64,000 nucleotides of DNA from assembly GCA_913030825.1 (NCBI GenBank), contig CAJWCU010000004.1:62001-126000 (forward strand), written 5' to 3'. Position 1 is the first letter of the stretch. Each line of letters opens with the position of its first letter. A model generated the notes under the pieces. The model saw only the letters and a program-made list of their open reading frames with translations, was not told the DNA's origin and did not search any database. Source of the DNA: an uncultured Rhodospirillaceae bacterium (GTDB lineage Bacteria > Pseudomonadota > Alphaproteobacteria > Rhodospirillales > Casp-alpha2). Made by a program: the position numbers and the translations under genes. Positions 1 through 8,898 of the stretch are shown here, piece by piece.

Positions 1-1
1 C

Positions 2-262
2 GGAAAATGGCGGGTCGCCCTGGTCAACATGAACGTCGACTACCTGGATCAGACCTATTTTCAGCAGGACGCCCTGGTGAAGACCTGGGTCGAGCGCGTC
101 GGCGGCAAGAGCTTCACGCTCTATGAGGAGCTTTGGCAAGGTGACCGGCTCTGCGCCAAGGGCACGGTCACCTATGTCTATTTCAACTATGAAAAGGGCG
201 CGTCCGAAGCTATTCCTGACGATGCCCGCGCGGCCTTCACGGCCCATATGAAAGACACTTAA
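2..262 (+). CDS. Acyl-CoA thioesterase (hotdog fold), C-terminal part
   Basis: The reading frame is open from the left edge of the window, so the start lies outside; about 86 residues remain. The visible part (beta strands ending in a TVTYVYFNYEKG segment, then a short tail) fits the end of a 4-hydroxybenzoyl-CoA/YbgC-like hotdog thioesterase, which hydrolyses acyl-CoA thioesters in the cytoplasm. The catalytic Asp of this family sits near the N-terminus and cannot be seen here. An internal ATG at 29 exists but is in mid-fold and is not the likely start. MntP follows 25 bases downstream on the same strand. Confidence 0.7.
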   Translation, partial: GKWRVALVNMNVDYLDQTYFQQDALVKTWVERVGGKSFTLYEELWQGDRLCAKGTVTYVYFNYEKGASEAIPDDARAAFTAHMKDT

Positions 263-287
263 AGCCCCCCCCAGCCCAGGTTTCACC

Positions 288-875
288 ATGTCCATCTTTG
301 CCGTTCTGACCATCGCTCTCGGCCTGTCGGCCGACGCTTTCGCCGTGTCGCTCTGCCGGGGGGCCGGCGGACGGTTCCGAACCTTCGGGTCCGCCGCGCG
401 CATGGGGCTGTTGTTCGGCGCCAGCGAGGCGGGGATGACCCTGCTGGGCTATTTGCTGGCCTCGCGGTTCGCCGAGCAGGTTCAGGACCTGGACCATTGG
501 ATCGCGTTGATCCTGTTGGGCGGGGTCGGTGGGCATATGCTCTGGGAAGCCTTCTTCGGCGAGGACGAAGCGGACTGCGAGGACGAGGAGCCGCGAAAAC
601 GCAGCATCTTGGGCAATATCGCAACGGTGATCGGGACCAGCATCGATTCCGCCGCCGTGGGTGTCGCGTTTTCGGTGATCGCCGTCGATATCGTGACCGC
701 CGTCTGCGTCATCGGCCTGATGTCGTTCTCGATCAGCACCCTGGGCCTGATGATCGCGCCCCGCGTCGGGGGGTATCTCGGGCGCTGGGCCGAGGTCGCC
801 GGGGGGCTCGTCCTGATCGGTATCGGCAGCTACATCTTCTATAGCCATACAATGGGCGCGGGGGCGGGCGCCTGA
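288..875 (+). CDS. mntP: Putative manganese efflux pump MntP
   Basis: A 195-residue inner-membrane protein with about six hydrophobic segments. It carries the two family signatures, SADAFAVS at residues 14-21 and TSIDSAAVGVAF at 117-128, whose Asp residues lie in membrane segments and are required for Mn(II) export in the family. An acidic, charged loop (residues 91-104) separates the two halves. Length is typical for MntP (about 190). The start at 288 is the only reasonable one, 25 bases after the thioesterase stop. No yybP-ykoY manganese riboswitch fits in that gap, so regulation, if any, must lie upstream of the thioesterase gene. Confidence 0.88.
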   Translation: MSIFAVLTIALGLSADAFAVSLCRGAGGRFRTFGSAARMGLLFGASEAGMTLLGYLLASRFAEQVQDLDHWIALILLGGVGGHMLWEAFFGEDEADCEDEEPRKRSILGNIATVIGTSIDSAAVGVAFSVIAVDIVTAVCVIGLMSFSISTLGLMIAPRVGGYLGRWAEVAGGLVLIGIGSYIFYSHTMGAGAGA

Positions 876-943
876 GCCCGGAATTCCGGCGATTCCCACC
901 GCGTTCCGCGGCCTATTGACCCGGCGGGCCCTGGGGGCTATGT

Positions 944-968
944 ATGCGCGCCCTTCGGGGCATTTTTT
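944..968 (+). terminator. Probable intrinsic terminator after mntP
   Basis: A GCCC-TTCG-GGGC hairpin with a UUCG-type loop (950-961) is followed by six T residues (963-968). Outer bases ATGC and GCAT could lengthen the stem with a bulge. It lies between mntP and rplY. It is most simply the end of the thioesterase-mntP transcript, although attenuation of rplY cannot be excluded. Confidence 0.5.
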
Positions 969-1026
969 GTTTGTCGCCGGCACCCCTGGAGGCCGGGACG
1001 TTTCTAGACTGATACGGAGTAATGCC

Positions 1027-1701
1027 ATGTCTGGTGTCAATACCATGACGGCGGAACCCCGCGATCGGGCAGGCAAGGGGGCAGCCCGCGCAACCCGCCG
1101 GTCCGGCCGCATTCCGGCCGTGATCTACGGGGATCACAAGGATCCGATCCTGTGTTCCGTCGAACCCATCGAGCTGATGCATCAACTGCACGGCCAGAGC
1201 TTCTACTCGCAAATGATGGACCTGCAGGTCGCCGGCGATACGCACCGCGTGCTGCCGCGTGACGTTCAGTTCCACCCCGTCACCGACCAGCCGCTGCACG
1301 TCGATTTCATGCGCGTCGGCAAGGGCACGCGGGTGACCGTGATGATCCCGGTCTACTACGAGGACGAAGAAAGCTGCCGCGGCATCAAGCGCGGCGGTGT
1401 TCTGAACATCGTCCGCCACGAAGTGGAAGTGCGTTGCACGCCGGAGAACATCCCGGAATTCATCACGCTTTCCCTGGAAGGCCTGGACATCGGCGACGCC
1501 CTGCGTATTTCCGACGCCGGCCTGTCCAAGGACGTTCAGCCGACCATCACCGACCGTGACTTCGTTCTGGTGACGATCGCCGCGCCGACGGTGGTCAAGG
1601 ACGAAGCCGCCGAAGCCCAGGCCGAGGCCGAAGCCGAAGCCGCGGAAGGCGAGGAAGGCGAAGAAGAAGACGGCGAGGACAAGGACGGCGGCGAGGAGTA
1701 A
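1027..1701 (+). CDS. rplY: 50S ribosomal protein L25 (Ctc/TL5 type)
   Basis: A 224-residue long-form L25 that binds 5S rRNA in the large ribosomal subunit. The N-terminal half (about 1-100, with GKGAARATRRSGRIPAVIYG) is the 5S-binding L25 barrel and the C-terminal half the TL5-type beta domain. Residues from about 198 form an extremely acidic Glu/Asp/Ala tail, common but variable in alphaproteobacteria. The frame is open further upstream, but ATG 1027 has a CGGAG motif just before it and begins the family-typical N-terminus. pth follows 45 bases later, the usual rplY-pth-ychF order. Confidence 0.95.
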   Translation: MSGVNTMTAEPRDRAGKGAARATRRSGRIPAVIYGDHKDPILCSVEPIELMHQLHGQSFYSQMMDLQVAGDTHRVLPRDVQFHPVTDQPLHVDFMRVGKGTRVTVMIPVYYEDEESCRGIKRGGVLNIVRHEVEVRCTPENIPEFITLSLEGLDIGDALRISDAGLSKDVQPTITDRDFVLVTIAAPTVVKDEAAEAQAEAEAEAAEGEEGEEEDGEDKDGGEE

Positions 1702-1746
1702 GCCGCCCGTTCTTCCTGGCTGGACCGCGCCCGAGGAGGGCGTTCC

Positions 1747-2373
1747 ATGTTGCTTCTGGTGGGGCTCGGCAATCCGGGTCCGTCTTACCGCGACAACCGG
1801 CACAACGTCGGCTTCATGGCCGTGGATGCGATCCACGGCCGCTGGCGGCTGGGCCCCTACCGAAGCAAGTTTCACGGCGATCTCGCCGACGGCGTGATCG
1901 ACGGCGAGAAAGTCCTGATCCTCAAACCCCAGACCTACATGAACGAATCCGGGCGCGCCGTGCAGGCGGCCATGACGTTCTATAAGATCGCCCCCGCCGA
2001 TGTCGTCGTCCTGCATGACGAATTGGATCTGGCGGCCGGTAAGCTGCGGGTCAAGAAGGGCGGCGGGCACGCGGGTCACAACGGCCTGCGAAGTATTCAG
2101 GGGCATATCGGCCCCGATTTCCGCCGCGTGCGGATCGGCGTCGGCCATCCCGGCGACAAGGACAAGGTCGTCGGCCATGTCCTGAAGGATTTCTCGAAAG
2201 AAGACCGAACCTGGCTGGAGCCTCTGCTGGACGGTATCGCCGATGGCGCGGGCCTGTTGGTCAAGGGCGACGATGCCGGGTTCCAGAACAAGGTCGCACT
2301 GGCGGTCAAACCGCCCCGGCCGAATACGCCGCGCCCGGACGGCGCCGGCGCAAACAAGGACAAGAAGGACTGA
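1747..2373 (+). CDS. pth: Peptidyl-tRNA hydrolase
   Basis: A 208-residue cytosolic esterase that frees tRNA from peptidyl-tRNA dropped by stalled ribosomes. The N-terminal [18 protein letters not shown] motif includes Asn9 and the catalytic His19; LHDELDL and the [12 protein letters not shown] segment form the rest of the active site. The basic, proline-rich tail (last 25 residues) is longer than in E. coli. An AGGAGG-like site precedes ATG 1747. The ychF start follows its stop by one base, so the two are translationally coupled. Confidence 0.96.
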   Translation: MLLLVGLGNPGPSYRDNRHNVGFMAVDAIHGRWRLGPYRSKFHGDLADGVIDGEKVLILKPQTYMNESGRAVQAAMTFYKIAPADVVVLHDELDLAAGKLRVKKGGGHAGHNGLRSIQGHIGPDFRRVRIGVGHPGDKDKVVGHVLKDFSKEDRTWLEPLLDGIADGAGLLVKGDDAGFQNKVALAVKPPRPNTPRPDGAGANKDKKD

Positions 2374-2374
2374 C

Positions 2375-3475
2375 ATGGGCTTTAACTGCGGCATCGTCGG
2401 CCTGCCCAACGTGGGCAAATCGACGCTTTTCAATGCGCTTACGGCGACGGCCAATGCGGAAGCCGCCAATTTCCCGTTCTGCACGATCGAGCCCAACACG
2501 GGCCGTGTTTCCGTGCCCGACGCCCGATTGGCCAAGCTGGCGGAAGCCGCCAAATCGGCGAGCATCGTGCCGACACAGTTGGAATTCGTCGATATCGCCG
2601 GGCTGGTGCGGGGCGCGTCGAAGGGTGAAGGTCTGGGCAACCAGTTCCTCGCCAATATCCGCGAAGTCGAAGCGATCTGCCATGTCCTGCGCTGTTTCGA
2701 GGACGACAACGTCGTCCATGTGGAAGCCAGCGTCGATCCCGTGCGCGACGCCGAAACGGTCGAAACGGAACTCATGCTGGCCGATCTGGAAAGCCTGGAG
2801 AAACGCAGCGAAGCGCTGATCAAGCGGGCGCGCGGCCAGGACAAGGAAGCTGTCCAGCAGCTGGAATTGGTCAACCGTTGCCTGGATCTGCTGCGCGACG
2901 GTAAGCCCGCCCGCATGCTGGAATTGAAGGACGGCGAAGGCCGCGCGTTTCGCATGCTGCAGTTGTTGACCGGTAAGCCGGTGCTCTACATCTGCAACGT
3001 CGATGAGGCCTCGGCCGCCGACGGCAATGAATACTCGGCCAAGGTCGCCGAAATGGCGGCGGCCCAGGGCGCGGGGTCCGTGGTGATTTCCGCCGCCATC
3101 GAGGCCGAGGTCTCGACCCTGGACGACGAGGAAGAGAAACGGGAATTCCTGGAAAGCCTGGGGTTGGAGGAAACCGGCTTGGCCCGGGTCATCCGCGCGG
3201 GCTATGACCTGTTGGGCCTGATCACCTATTTCACCGCCGGGCCGAAGGAAGCCCGTGCCTGGACCATCGTCAAGGGCACCAAGGCACCGCAGGCCGCCGC
3301 CGTGATCCACAAGGATTTCGAACGCGGCTTCATCGCGGCGGAGACCATCGCCTACGAAGATTACGTCAGCCTGGGCGGCGAGCACGGCGCCAAGGATGCG
3401 GGCAAGATGCGCCAGGAAGGCCGCGACTACGTCGTCCAGGACGGCGACGTGATGCTGTTCCGGTTCAACGTGTAG
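2375..3475 (+). CDS. ychF: Redox-regulated ATPase YchF (Obg family)
   Basis: A 366-residue translation-associated P-loop NTPase. The Walker A GLPNVGKS is at residues 9-16, [20 protein letters not shown] follows as switch region and G3, and NVDE replaces NKxD, the mark of the ATP-preferring YchF branch. The C-terminal TGS domain ends in [12 protein letters not shown]. The frame runs upstream into pth, but ATG 2375, one base after the pth stop, gives the canonical [14 protein letters not shown] start. Third gene of rplY-pth-ychF. Confidence 0.97.
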   Translation: MGFNCGIVGLPNVGKSTLFNALTATANAEAANFPFCTIEPNTGRVSVPDARLAKLAEAAKSASIVPTQLEFVDIAGLVRGASKGEGLGNQFLANIREVEAICHVLRCFEDDNVVHVEASVDPVRDAETVETELMLADLESLEKRSEALIKRARGQDKEAVQQLELVNRCLDLLRDGKPARMLELKDGEGRAFRMLQLLTGKPVLYICNVDEASAADGNEYSAKVAEMAAAQGAGSVVISAAIEAEVSTLDDEEEKREFLESLGLEETGLARVIRAGYDLLGLITYFTAGPKEARAWTIVKGTKAPQAAAVIHKDFERGFIAAETIAYEDYVSLGGEHGAKDAGKMRQEGRDYVVQDGDVMLFRFNV

Positions 3476-3489
3476 GCGAGAACCGCCGG

Positions 3490-4836
3490 TCAGGATGAAG
3501 GTTCGCTCCGTCCCTTGAAGACGATGTTCAGTTTTTCCAAGGCGTCGGCGATGGGAATGAAGAAGTTCAGCCCCACGGACATCTTGCCGCTGCCGCTGAT
3601 GCCCGCATAACTGACGCCCACGGCATTGCCGTTGGAATCCAACAAGACCCCGCCCGAATTGCCGCCGTGGATGTCCACGTCGGCCTGGATGTCCTCCAGG
3701 CCCTGGCGGTTGCTGGCGAACTTACTGACAATCCCCTTTGACACGGTGCCCGACAATTTGGGATCGAGCGGCGAGCCGATGGCGTAGACTTCTTCGGTGA
3801 TCTTTACCGGCGTCATGCGGATCGGAATCGGCAAGTGGCCGCTGGGTTCGACCTGAATGATGGCGACGTCGCGCTTGGGGTGGCGGCGGACGACTTCGCC
3901 CAGAATCTTGCGCCCGGTGATCAGGCGCAGGCGCATCAGATCCCGATTCTCGGTGACGTGGAAGTTGGTCATCACCAGGGTCGGCGTGATGAAGAAGCCG
4001 GAGCCGTGGCCGGAGCCGCTTTCGATGGTGACGACGCTACGGCGAATGTTGTCGATGTAGTTCGTGATGGTCTTGGCGCGCAGCGGCACGCGGTCGATTT
4101 CCAGCGATACATCATCGACCTTGCGAATATCGGCATAGGTCGGCTCGGCCGATTTCAGCAAACCGATCAGTTCCTGATCGGCGGCCAGATTGCGGACCGC
4201 ACCGGCGAAGGCTTCCTGCAAGATCACCATTTCACCGCCGGAGACTCCCTGTTCCAGCTTTCCGGCGCCTTCGGTCGTCGTCTCGTAGACGACTTTGCGG
4301 TCGATGGTCGAAAACACCTGCCAGAGTACGGTGACGGCGCCGTTGCCGCTGACCGTGCCGCGCGGCAGCCCGGTCCAGACGTTTTGGTCCAGGCAGACGC
4401 GCATGGCGATCTTTTCGATCTGTCCGCCGATCAGGTAATCGGCCTGCACCCGGTCGTCCGATTGCGAGGCGAACATCTTGTTCGGGTCACCGACGATGTT
4501 GAAGTTCAGGGCCTTCATCTCGCCGTAGAAAATGTCGGTAAACTCAACGTCGCGGGCGAGCACCCGGCCGCTGTTCCAGAACACGTTTCCGCCCGACCCG
4601 GCACAGCCGGTGAGCCCGAGGAAATCGGGCTCGTACTGGCCGATGGCCGTGCCGCGCTTTATCCGAACGCCGACGCGGTCGAACTTGATTGGCGCGAGCG
4701 CTTCCGCATCCCGCATTTCAACGACGTCCTTTTCCTCGACCTTCGGCACGGGAACCGGGATCGTCTTACATGCCGTCAGGGCAGCGAGTGCCATGAGTGC
4801 GCCGATCGCGCCCAGTCGCGGAGATGTCATAATCAT
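3490..4836 (-). CDS. Trypsin-like serine protease lipoprotein with an unknown N-terminal domain
   Basis: A 448-residue protein. A lipoprotein signal (hydrophobic residues 10-20, lipobox LTAC with Cys23) anchors it in the envelope. Residues 45-230 form a domain I do not recognise, with conserved-looking GCAGSGGNVFW and YLIGGQIE stretches. Residues 270-435 are a DegP/trypsin-2 type protease with His293 (TNFHVT), Asp323 (RDVAIIQ) and Ser394 (GGNSGGVL). No PDZ domain follows. There is a second in-frame ATG two codons after the first. It is convergent with ychF and divergent from the dienelactone hydrolase gene across 170 bases. Substrate unknown. Confidence 0.78.
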   Translation of the reverse strand: MIMTSPRLGAIGALMALAALTACKTIPVPVPKVEEKDVVEMRDAEALAPIKFDRVGVRIKRGTAIGQYEPDFLGLTGCAGSGGNVFWNSGRVLARDVEFTDIFYGEMKALNFNIVGDPNKMFASQSDDRVQADYLIGGQIEKIAMRVCLDQNVWTGLPRGTVSGNGAVTVLWQVFSTIDRKVVYETTTEGAGKLEQGVSGGEMVILQEAFAGAVRNLAADQELIGLLKSAEPTYADIRKVDDVSLEIDRVPLRAKTITNYIDNIRRSVVTIESGSGHGSGFFITPTLVMTNFHVTENRDLMRLRLITGRKILGEVVRRHPKRDVAIIQVEPSGHLPIPIRMTPVKITEEVYAIGSPLDPKLSGTVSKGIVSKFASNRQGLEDIQADVDIHGGNSGGVLLDSNGNAVGVSYAGISGSGKMSVGLNFFIPIADALEKLNIVFKGRSEPSS

Positions 4837-5006
4837 ATTAAAAATTACCTCTTATAATCGGGATAAGTGCATCTTAGCTGGAATGCCGGCTCGGGGTCGA
4901 GCCTTGAATGGTGTTTGTCGGCCATATTCCGGCTTTAGCGCCGCTTCGCCCTGCGCTAGGTTTACGGCCAATCGCACGAACCAATTCCTGACCAGGGAGG
5001 ATCATT

Positions 5007-5681
5007 ATGGGTAAGGACATCACGCTGACGGCGTCCGACGGGTTTGAGCTGCACGGCTACCGCGCCGATCCGGAAGGCACGCCCAAGGGCGGCATCGTCG
5101 TCATCATGGAAATTTTCGGTGTTAACGAGCATATCCGCGACCTTTGCGACCGTTTCGCCGAGGTCGGCTATCTTGCCGTCGCCCCCGCCCTTTACGACCG
5201 CTTCGAGAAGGGCTTCGAAGTCGGCTATACCCCGGACGACATCGCCAAGGGCCGGGTCATGAAGGACAAGGGCAACGAGAATTTCGACAACGTCATCCTG
5301 GACGTCGAGGCCGCCCGCAAGGTCGCGGCCGAGGCCGGCAAGGTCGGCATCACTGGCTTCTGCTGGGGCGGCGTCGTGACCTGGGCGTCGGTCTGCCGTT
5401 TGGATTTCCAGGCGGCGGCCTGCTACTACGGCGGCGGCATCCTGCCTTACGTGAACGAACAGCCGAACGGCCCGACGATCCTGCATTTCGGCGAACACGA
5501 TGCGGGCATCCCGCTTTCCGACGTCGACCAGATCGCCAAGGCCCATCCGGAATGTCCGGTCTATATCTATGACGCCGATCACGGCTTCCATTGCGACATG
5601 CGGGGCTCGTTCAAGGCCCATGCGGCGCAGGTCGCGTCGATCCGCACGTTCCGCCTGTTCGACGAACACGTGGCGGGGTAG
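5007..5681 (+). CDS. Dienelactone hydrolase family protein
   Basis: A 224-residue cytosolic alpha/beta hydrolase. The Cys-Asp-His triad of true dienelactone hydrolases is intact: Cys119 in GFCWGG, Asp165 in GEHDAGI and His192 in DADHGFHC. Early Glu35 (MEIFGVN) matches the residue that activates the Cys in the family. A good AGGGAGG ribosome site precedes ATG 5007. mtnP starts 6 bases after its stop, so it leads the operon that includes methylthioadenosine salvage. Its substrate cannot be read from sequence; chlorocatechol degradation genes are absent, so a general carboxymethylenebutenolidase-like role is only a family label. Confidence 0.88.
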   Translation: MGKDITLTASDGFELHGYRADPEGTPKGGIVVIMEIFGVNEHIRDLCDRFAEVGYLAVAPALYDRFEKGFEVGYTPDDIAKGRVMKDKGNENFDNVILDVEAARKVAAEAGKVGITGFCWGGVVTWASVCRLDFQAAACYYGGGILPYVNEQPNGPTILHFGEHDAGIPLSDVDQIAKAHPECPVYIYDADHGFHCDMRGSFKAHAAQVASIRTFRLFDEHVAG

Positions 5682-5687
5682 GGGCCC

Positions 5688-6569
5688 ATGGCGGAACCGG
5701 GCACGCCGCCCGTCATCGGCGTTATCGGCGGCAGTGGCATCTACGAGATCGACGGCCTTGAAAACACCCGTTGGGAGGCCGTCTCCTCGCCCTTCGGCAC
5801 GCCGTCGGACGAATTGCTGTTCGGCGAATTGGCCGGCCAGAAGATGGTCTTCCTGCCGCGTCACGGCCGGGGGCACCGGATTCCGCCGTCGGGCGTGAAC
5901 TACCGCGCCAATATCGACGCCATGAAGCGCGCCGGGGTGACGGAAATTCTCTCCGTCTCCGCCTGCGGCTCGCTCAAGGAAGAATTGCCGCCCGGCACCT
6001 TCGTCATCGCCGATCAGTTCATCGACCGCACCTTCGCCCGCGAGAAATCGTTCTTCGGCGAAGGCCTGGTCGCCCATGTCGCCCTCGGCCATCCGGTCTG
6101 CGGGCGGCTGGGCGACGCGGTCGAGGAAGCCTGCAAGGAAGTCGGCATCGACGCCGTGCGCGGCGGCACCTACCTGGCCATGGAGGGCCCGCAGTTCTCG
6201 ACCGTGGCGGAAAGCAACCTCTATCGCAGTTGGGGTTGTGACGTGATCGGAATGACCAATATGCCCGAGGCCAAATTGGCCCGCGAAGCGGAGATGTGCT
6301 ACGCGACCGTGGCCATGGTCACGGATTTCGACTGCTGGCACCCGGACCACGACCACGTCACCGTCGAGGCGATCATCAAGGTGTTGCTGGAAAACGCCGA
6401 AAAGGGCCGAACCCTGGTCAAGCAGGTCGCACCCAATCTGACGGACCGCACGGAAACCTGTTCCCACGGCTGCCATACGGCTTTGGAACACGCCCTGATC
6501 ACCGCCCCCGACGCCCGAGATCCGGAGATGATCCAGAAGCTGGACGCCGTCGCCGGGCGGGTCCTCTAA
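5688..6569 (+). CDS. mtnP: S-methyl-5'-thioadenosine phosphorylase
   Basis: A 293-residue nucleoside phosphorylase. It splits 5'-methylthioadenosine, the by-product of polyamine and acyl-homoserine-lactone synthesis, into adenine and 5-methylthioribose-1-phosphate. Family marks: GVIGGSGIYEIDG near the N-terminus, RHGRGHRIPP from residue 58, MEGPQFST (165-172), GMTNMPEAKLARE (188-200) and TDFDCWHP (212-219), the Asp contacting the purine. It lies in one transcription unit with mtnA, separated only by the double DUF1330 gene, so MTR-1-P is passed to the isomerase encoded next. Confidence 0.94.
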   Translation: MAEPGTPPVIGVIGGSGIYEIDGLENTRWEAVSSPFGTPSDELLFGELAGQKMVFLPRHGRGHRIPPSGVNYRANIDAMKRAGVTEILSVSACGSLKEELPPGTFVIADQFIDRTFAREKSFFGEGLVAHVALGHPVCGRLGDAVEEACKEVGIDAVRGGTYLAMEGPQFSTVAESNLYRSWGCDVIGMTNMPEAKLAREAEMCYATVAMVTDFDCWHPDHDHVTVEAIIKVLLENAEKGRTLVKQVAPNLTDRTETCSHGCHTALEHALITAPDARDPEMIQKLDAVAGRVL

Positions 6570-6590
6570 TCACCGAGAAAGGAACGGCCC

Positions 6591-7205
6591 ATGCCCAAAG
6601 CCTATTGGATGAGCCTGCGGATTCAAATTCACGACGCCGACAAGATGAAGGCCTATGCCGAAAAGGCCGGGCCCGCCATCGCCGCCGGCGGCGGTAAGTT
6701 CCTGGCCCGGGGCGGCAAGGTCAAGACGCTGGAAGGCTTCGAACAAGGCCGCGTCGTCATCATCGAATTCCCCGATTTCGACACCGCCGTGTCGACCTAT
6801 CATTCCCCGGCCTACGAGGACGCCCATTCCCATATCCTGGGCGGTGCTGTCGAACGCGACACCTTCATCGTCGAAGGCGTCGAGGACGAGGCCCCGCGCG
6901 GCGACCTGCCGGGTCCCGTGGCCTATTGGATCGGCGCCCATATGACCATCCACGACGACGACAAGATGGCCGCCTACGTGGCCCAGGCGTCGGAGGCCAT
7001 CAAGGCCGCCGGGTCGCGCCCGCTGGTCCGGGGCGGGCGCGTGCAGACCATGGAAGGGTTCGCGCAAACCCGCATCGCCCTGATCGAACATCCCAATTGG
7101 GACGTCGCCGCCGGGTATTACGACTCGCCGCTTTATGCCGAGGCGCGCAAGCGCCTGGACGGCGGCGCGACGCGCGATATCTGCATCACCGAAGCGTTGA
7201 GCTGA
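6591..7205 (+). CDS. Tandem DUF1330 domain protein
   Basis: A 204-residue protein made of two DUF1330 (dimeric alpha-beta barrel) copies, about residues 3-95 and 105-200. The repeats align closely: KAYWMSLRIQIHDADKM against VAYWIGAHMTIHDDDKM, and RGGKVKTLEGF against RGGRVQTMEGF. DUF1330 proteins are normally about 95 residues and dimerise, so this one probably folds as a single-chain pseudodimer. It has no signal peptide. Its position between mtnP (21 bases) and mtnA (9 bases) suggests a role with methylthioribose metabolites, but no catalytic function is established for the family and this is inference. Confidence 0.85.
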   Translation: MPKAYWMSLRIQIHDADKMKAYAEKAGPAIAAGGGKFLARGGKVKTLEGFEQGRVVIIEFPDFDTAVSTYHSPAYEDAHSHILGGAVERDTFIVEGVEDEAPRGDLPGPVAYWIGAHMTIHDDDKMAAYVAQASEAIKAAGSRPLVRGGRVQTMEGFAQTRIALIEHPNWDVAAGYYDSPLYAEARKRLDGGATRDICITEALS

Positions 7206-7214
7206 GCCCCGCCC

Positions 7215-8309
7215 ATGAACGTCGACGGGACCCCGTACCGCACCATCTGGCTCGCCGAGGATGGCTGGGCCGTGATGATCATCGATCAGACGCGCCTGCC
7301 GTTCGAATTCGTCACCCGGCGCCTGGAAACGGTCTCCGACGCGGCGACGGCGATCGCCGACATGTGGGTCCGGGGGGCGCCGTTGATCGGCGCCACGGCG
7401 GCCTACGGCATGGCCTTGGCGATGCATGGCGATGCCTCCGACGCGGGGCTGAAAAAGGCCTATGACGACCTGATGGCGACCCGCCCGACGGCGGTCAACC
7501 TGCGCTGGGCGTTGAACGAAATGCGGGTTCTGCTGGCCCCTCTGTCGGCCGAGCAGCGGGCCGAGGCCGCCTACAAGCGGGCCGCCGAGATCGCCGACGA
7601 AGACGTCGCGATTTGTTCCGCCATCGGCGACAACGGCATGCCGTTGATTGCCGAGCATTGGGCCCGCCACGGCAAGGTCCGCCCGGTCAACGTGCTGACG
7701 CATTGCAACGCGGGTTGGCTCGCAACCGTCGATTGGGGCACGGCCCTGGCGCCGATCTACAAGGCCCATGACGCGGGCATCGACGTGCATGTCTGGGTCG
7801 ACGAAACCCGGCCCCGCAACCAGGGCGCCAGCCTGACCGCCTGGGAATTGGGCCAGCACGGCGTGCCGCATACGGTGATCGCCGACAACGTCGGCGGCCA
7901 TCTGATGCAGCACGGCCAGGTCGATCTCTGCATTACCGGTACGGACCGCACGGCGGCCTCCGGCGATGTCTGCAACAAGATCGGCACCTACCTGAAGGCG
8001 CTGGCGGCGCATGACAACAACGTGCCGTTCTACGTCGCCTTGCCGGGGCCGACCATCGATTGGACGATGCACGACGGCGTTCATCAAATCCCCATCGAAC
8101 AGCGCTCGCCCGATGAGGTTACCCGCATGACCGGGCGCACGGACGGGGGCGAGATTACGACCGTGACCATCACACCCGACGGATCGCCCGCCGCCAATTT
8201 CGCCTTCGACGTGACCCCGGCGCGGCTGGTCACTGGCCTGATCACCGAACGCGGCGTTGCCGAAGCCTCGGAAACCGGGCTCAAGGGCCTGTATCCGGAA
8301 CAAGGCTGA
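7215..8309 (+). CDS. mtnA: S-methyl-5-thioribose-1-phosphate isomerase
   Basis: A 364-residue eIF-2B-alpha/MtnA family enzyme converting methylthioribose-1-P to methylthioribulose-1-P. Visible are RGAPLIG (53-59), the catalytic Cys164 in [26 protein letters not shown] (196-205) and the catalytic Asp244 in [19 protein letters not shown]. These separate MtnA from the ribose-1,5-bisphosphate isomerases. Length is normal. No mtnB, mtnC, mtnD or RuBisCO-like gene follows in this window, so the next step of the pathway is encoded elsewhere or by a shunt. Confidence 0.95.
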   Translation: MNVDGTPYRTIWLAEDGWAVMIIDQTRLPFEFVTRRLETVSDAATAIADMWVRGAPLIGATAAYGMALAMHGDASDAGLKKAYDDLMATRPTAVNLRWALNEMRVLLAPLSAEQRAEAAYKRAAEIADEDVAICSAIGDNGMPLIAEHWARHGKVRPVNVLTHCNAGWLATVDWGTALAPIYKAHDAGIDVHVWVDETRPRNQGASLTAWELGQHGVPHTVIADNVGGHLMQHGQVDLCITGTDRTAASGDVCNKIGTYLKALAAHDNNVPFYVALPGPTIDWTMHDGVHQIPIEQRSPDEVTRMTGRTDGGEITTVTITPDGSPAANFAFDVTPARLVTGLITERGVAEASETGLKGLYPEQG

Positions 8310-8315
8310 CCGTCC

Positions 8316-8858
8316 ATGCGCTTACGTGCCCTTGTCGCGGTCCTGCTCGTGTCGCTGCCGTGGCAGGCGGCGGGGGCGGACATGGCGGGTGATGCACAGC
8401 GCCTGATGCGCTATTGGTACGGCACCATCTGGGCGCAGGATTTCACCCAAGGCGATACCCTGGAACTGGACCTGACCTGCGACGGGTCGATGGAACGGGT
8501 CTTCGCCTGGCGCGACGGCGTCAATCCCGAGAAAGAGGTCTATAACCTGGCCCTGATCGCGAAGCGCGCCGATCCGCTGCCCGCGCGTTGGGAAACCCTG
8601 CCGGATGTGGCGGCGATGCTGCTGCCGCTCGATCTCGAGGTCGGCACAGGCGATCAATTCGCCTTGTGTGACAACCGGCGGGAGCCCTACGGCTCCGGCT
8701 ACGAGGCAACCGTTCAACCCATTTCCGACCGGGCCCGCAAATCGTTCGGGCTGCCGGTGGCCTGCAAGGAATGGCTCCGAATCAACGACGGCATGTGCGA
8801 TGCGGTCTATGTCGGTTATGATCCGGAAAAGGGCATGTTCGTGCTCGACAGAAACTGA
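8316..8858 (+). CDS. Hypothetical secreted protein
   Basis: A 180-residue protein with a signal peptide (about residues 1-21, MRLRALVAVLLVSLPWQAAGA) and therefore probably periplasmic. The mature part has four cysteines that could pair (in DLTCDGS, ALCDNRR, VACKEW and GMCDAVY). I do not recognise the family. It begins 6 bases after mtnA and is followed 40 bases later by a GST, so it is probably cotranscribed with them. No enzyme motif is evident. Confidence 0.7.
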   Translation: MRLRALVAVLLVSLPWQAAGADMAGDAQRLMRYWYGTIWAQDFTQGDTLELDLTCDGSMERVFAWRDGVNPEKEVYNLALIAKRADPLPARWETLPDVAAMLLPLDLEVGTGDQFALCDNRREPYGSGYEATVQPISDRARKSFGLPVACKEWLRINDGMCDAVYVGYDPEKGMFVLDRN

Positions 8859-8898
8859 CAAACCATCCGCCCATCCTCAAAAAACGGAAACACCCAAG

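Noticed and set aside
263-287. A manganese (yybP-ykoY) riboswitch before mntP
   Set aside because: Only 25 bases separate the genes, too few for the aptamer.
916-944. Promoter-like TTGACC-N17-TATGTA before rplY
   Set aside because: The -10 is poor (3 of 6) and a start there would fall within the hairpin-T6 terminator at 944-968. The terminator explains the sequence better.
913-2955. A 680-codon open frame on the - strand
   Set aside because: It lies antisense to rplY, pth and ychF, all of which have clear motifs. Such long shadow frames are expected in high-GC DNA; no motif or ribosome site supports it.
6570-8303. A 577-codon open frame on the - strand
   Set aside because: Antisense to the double DUF1330 gene and mtnA, whose catalytic residues are intact.
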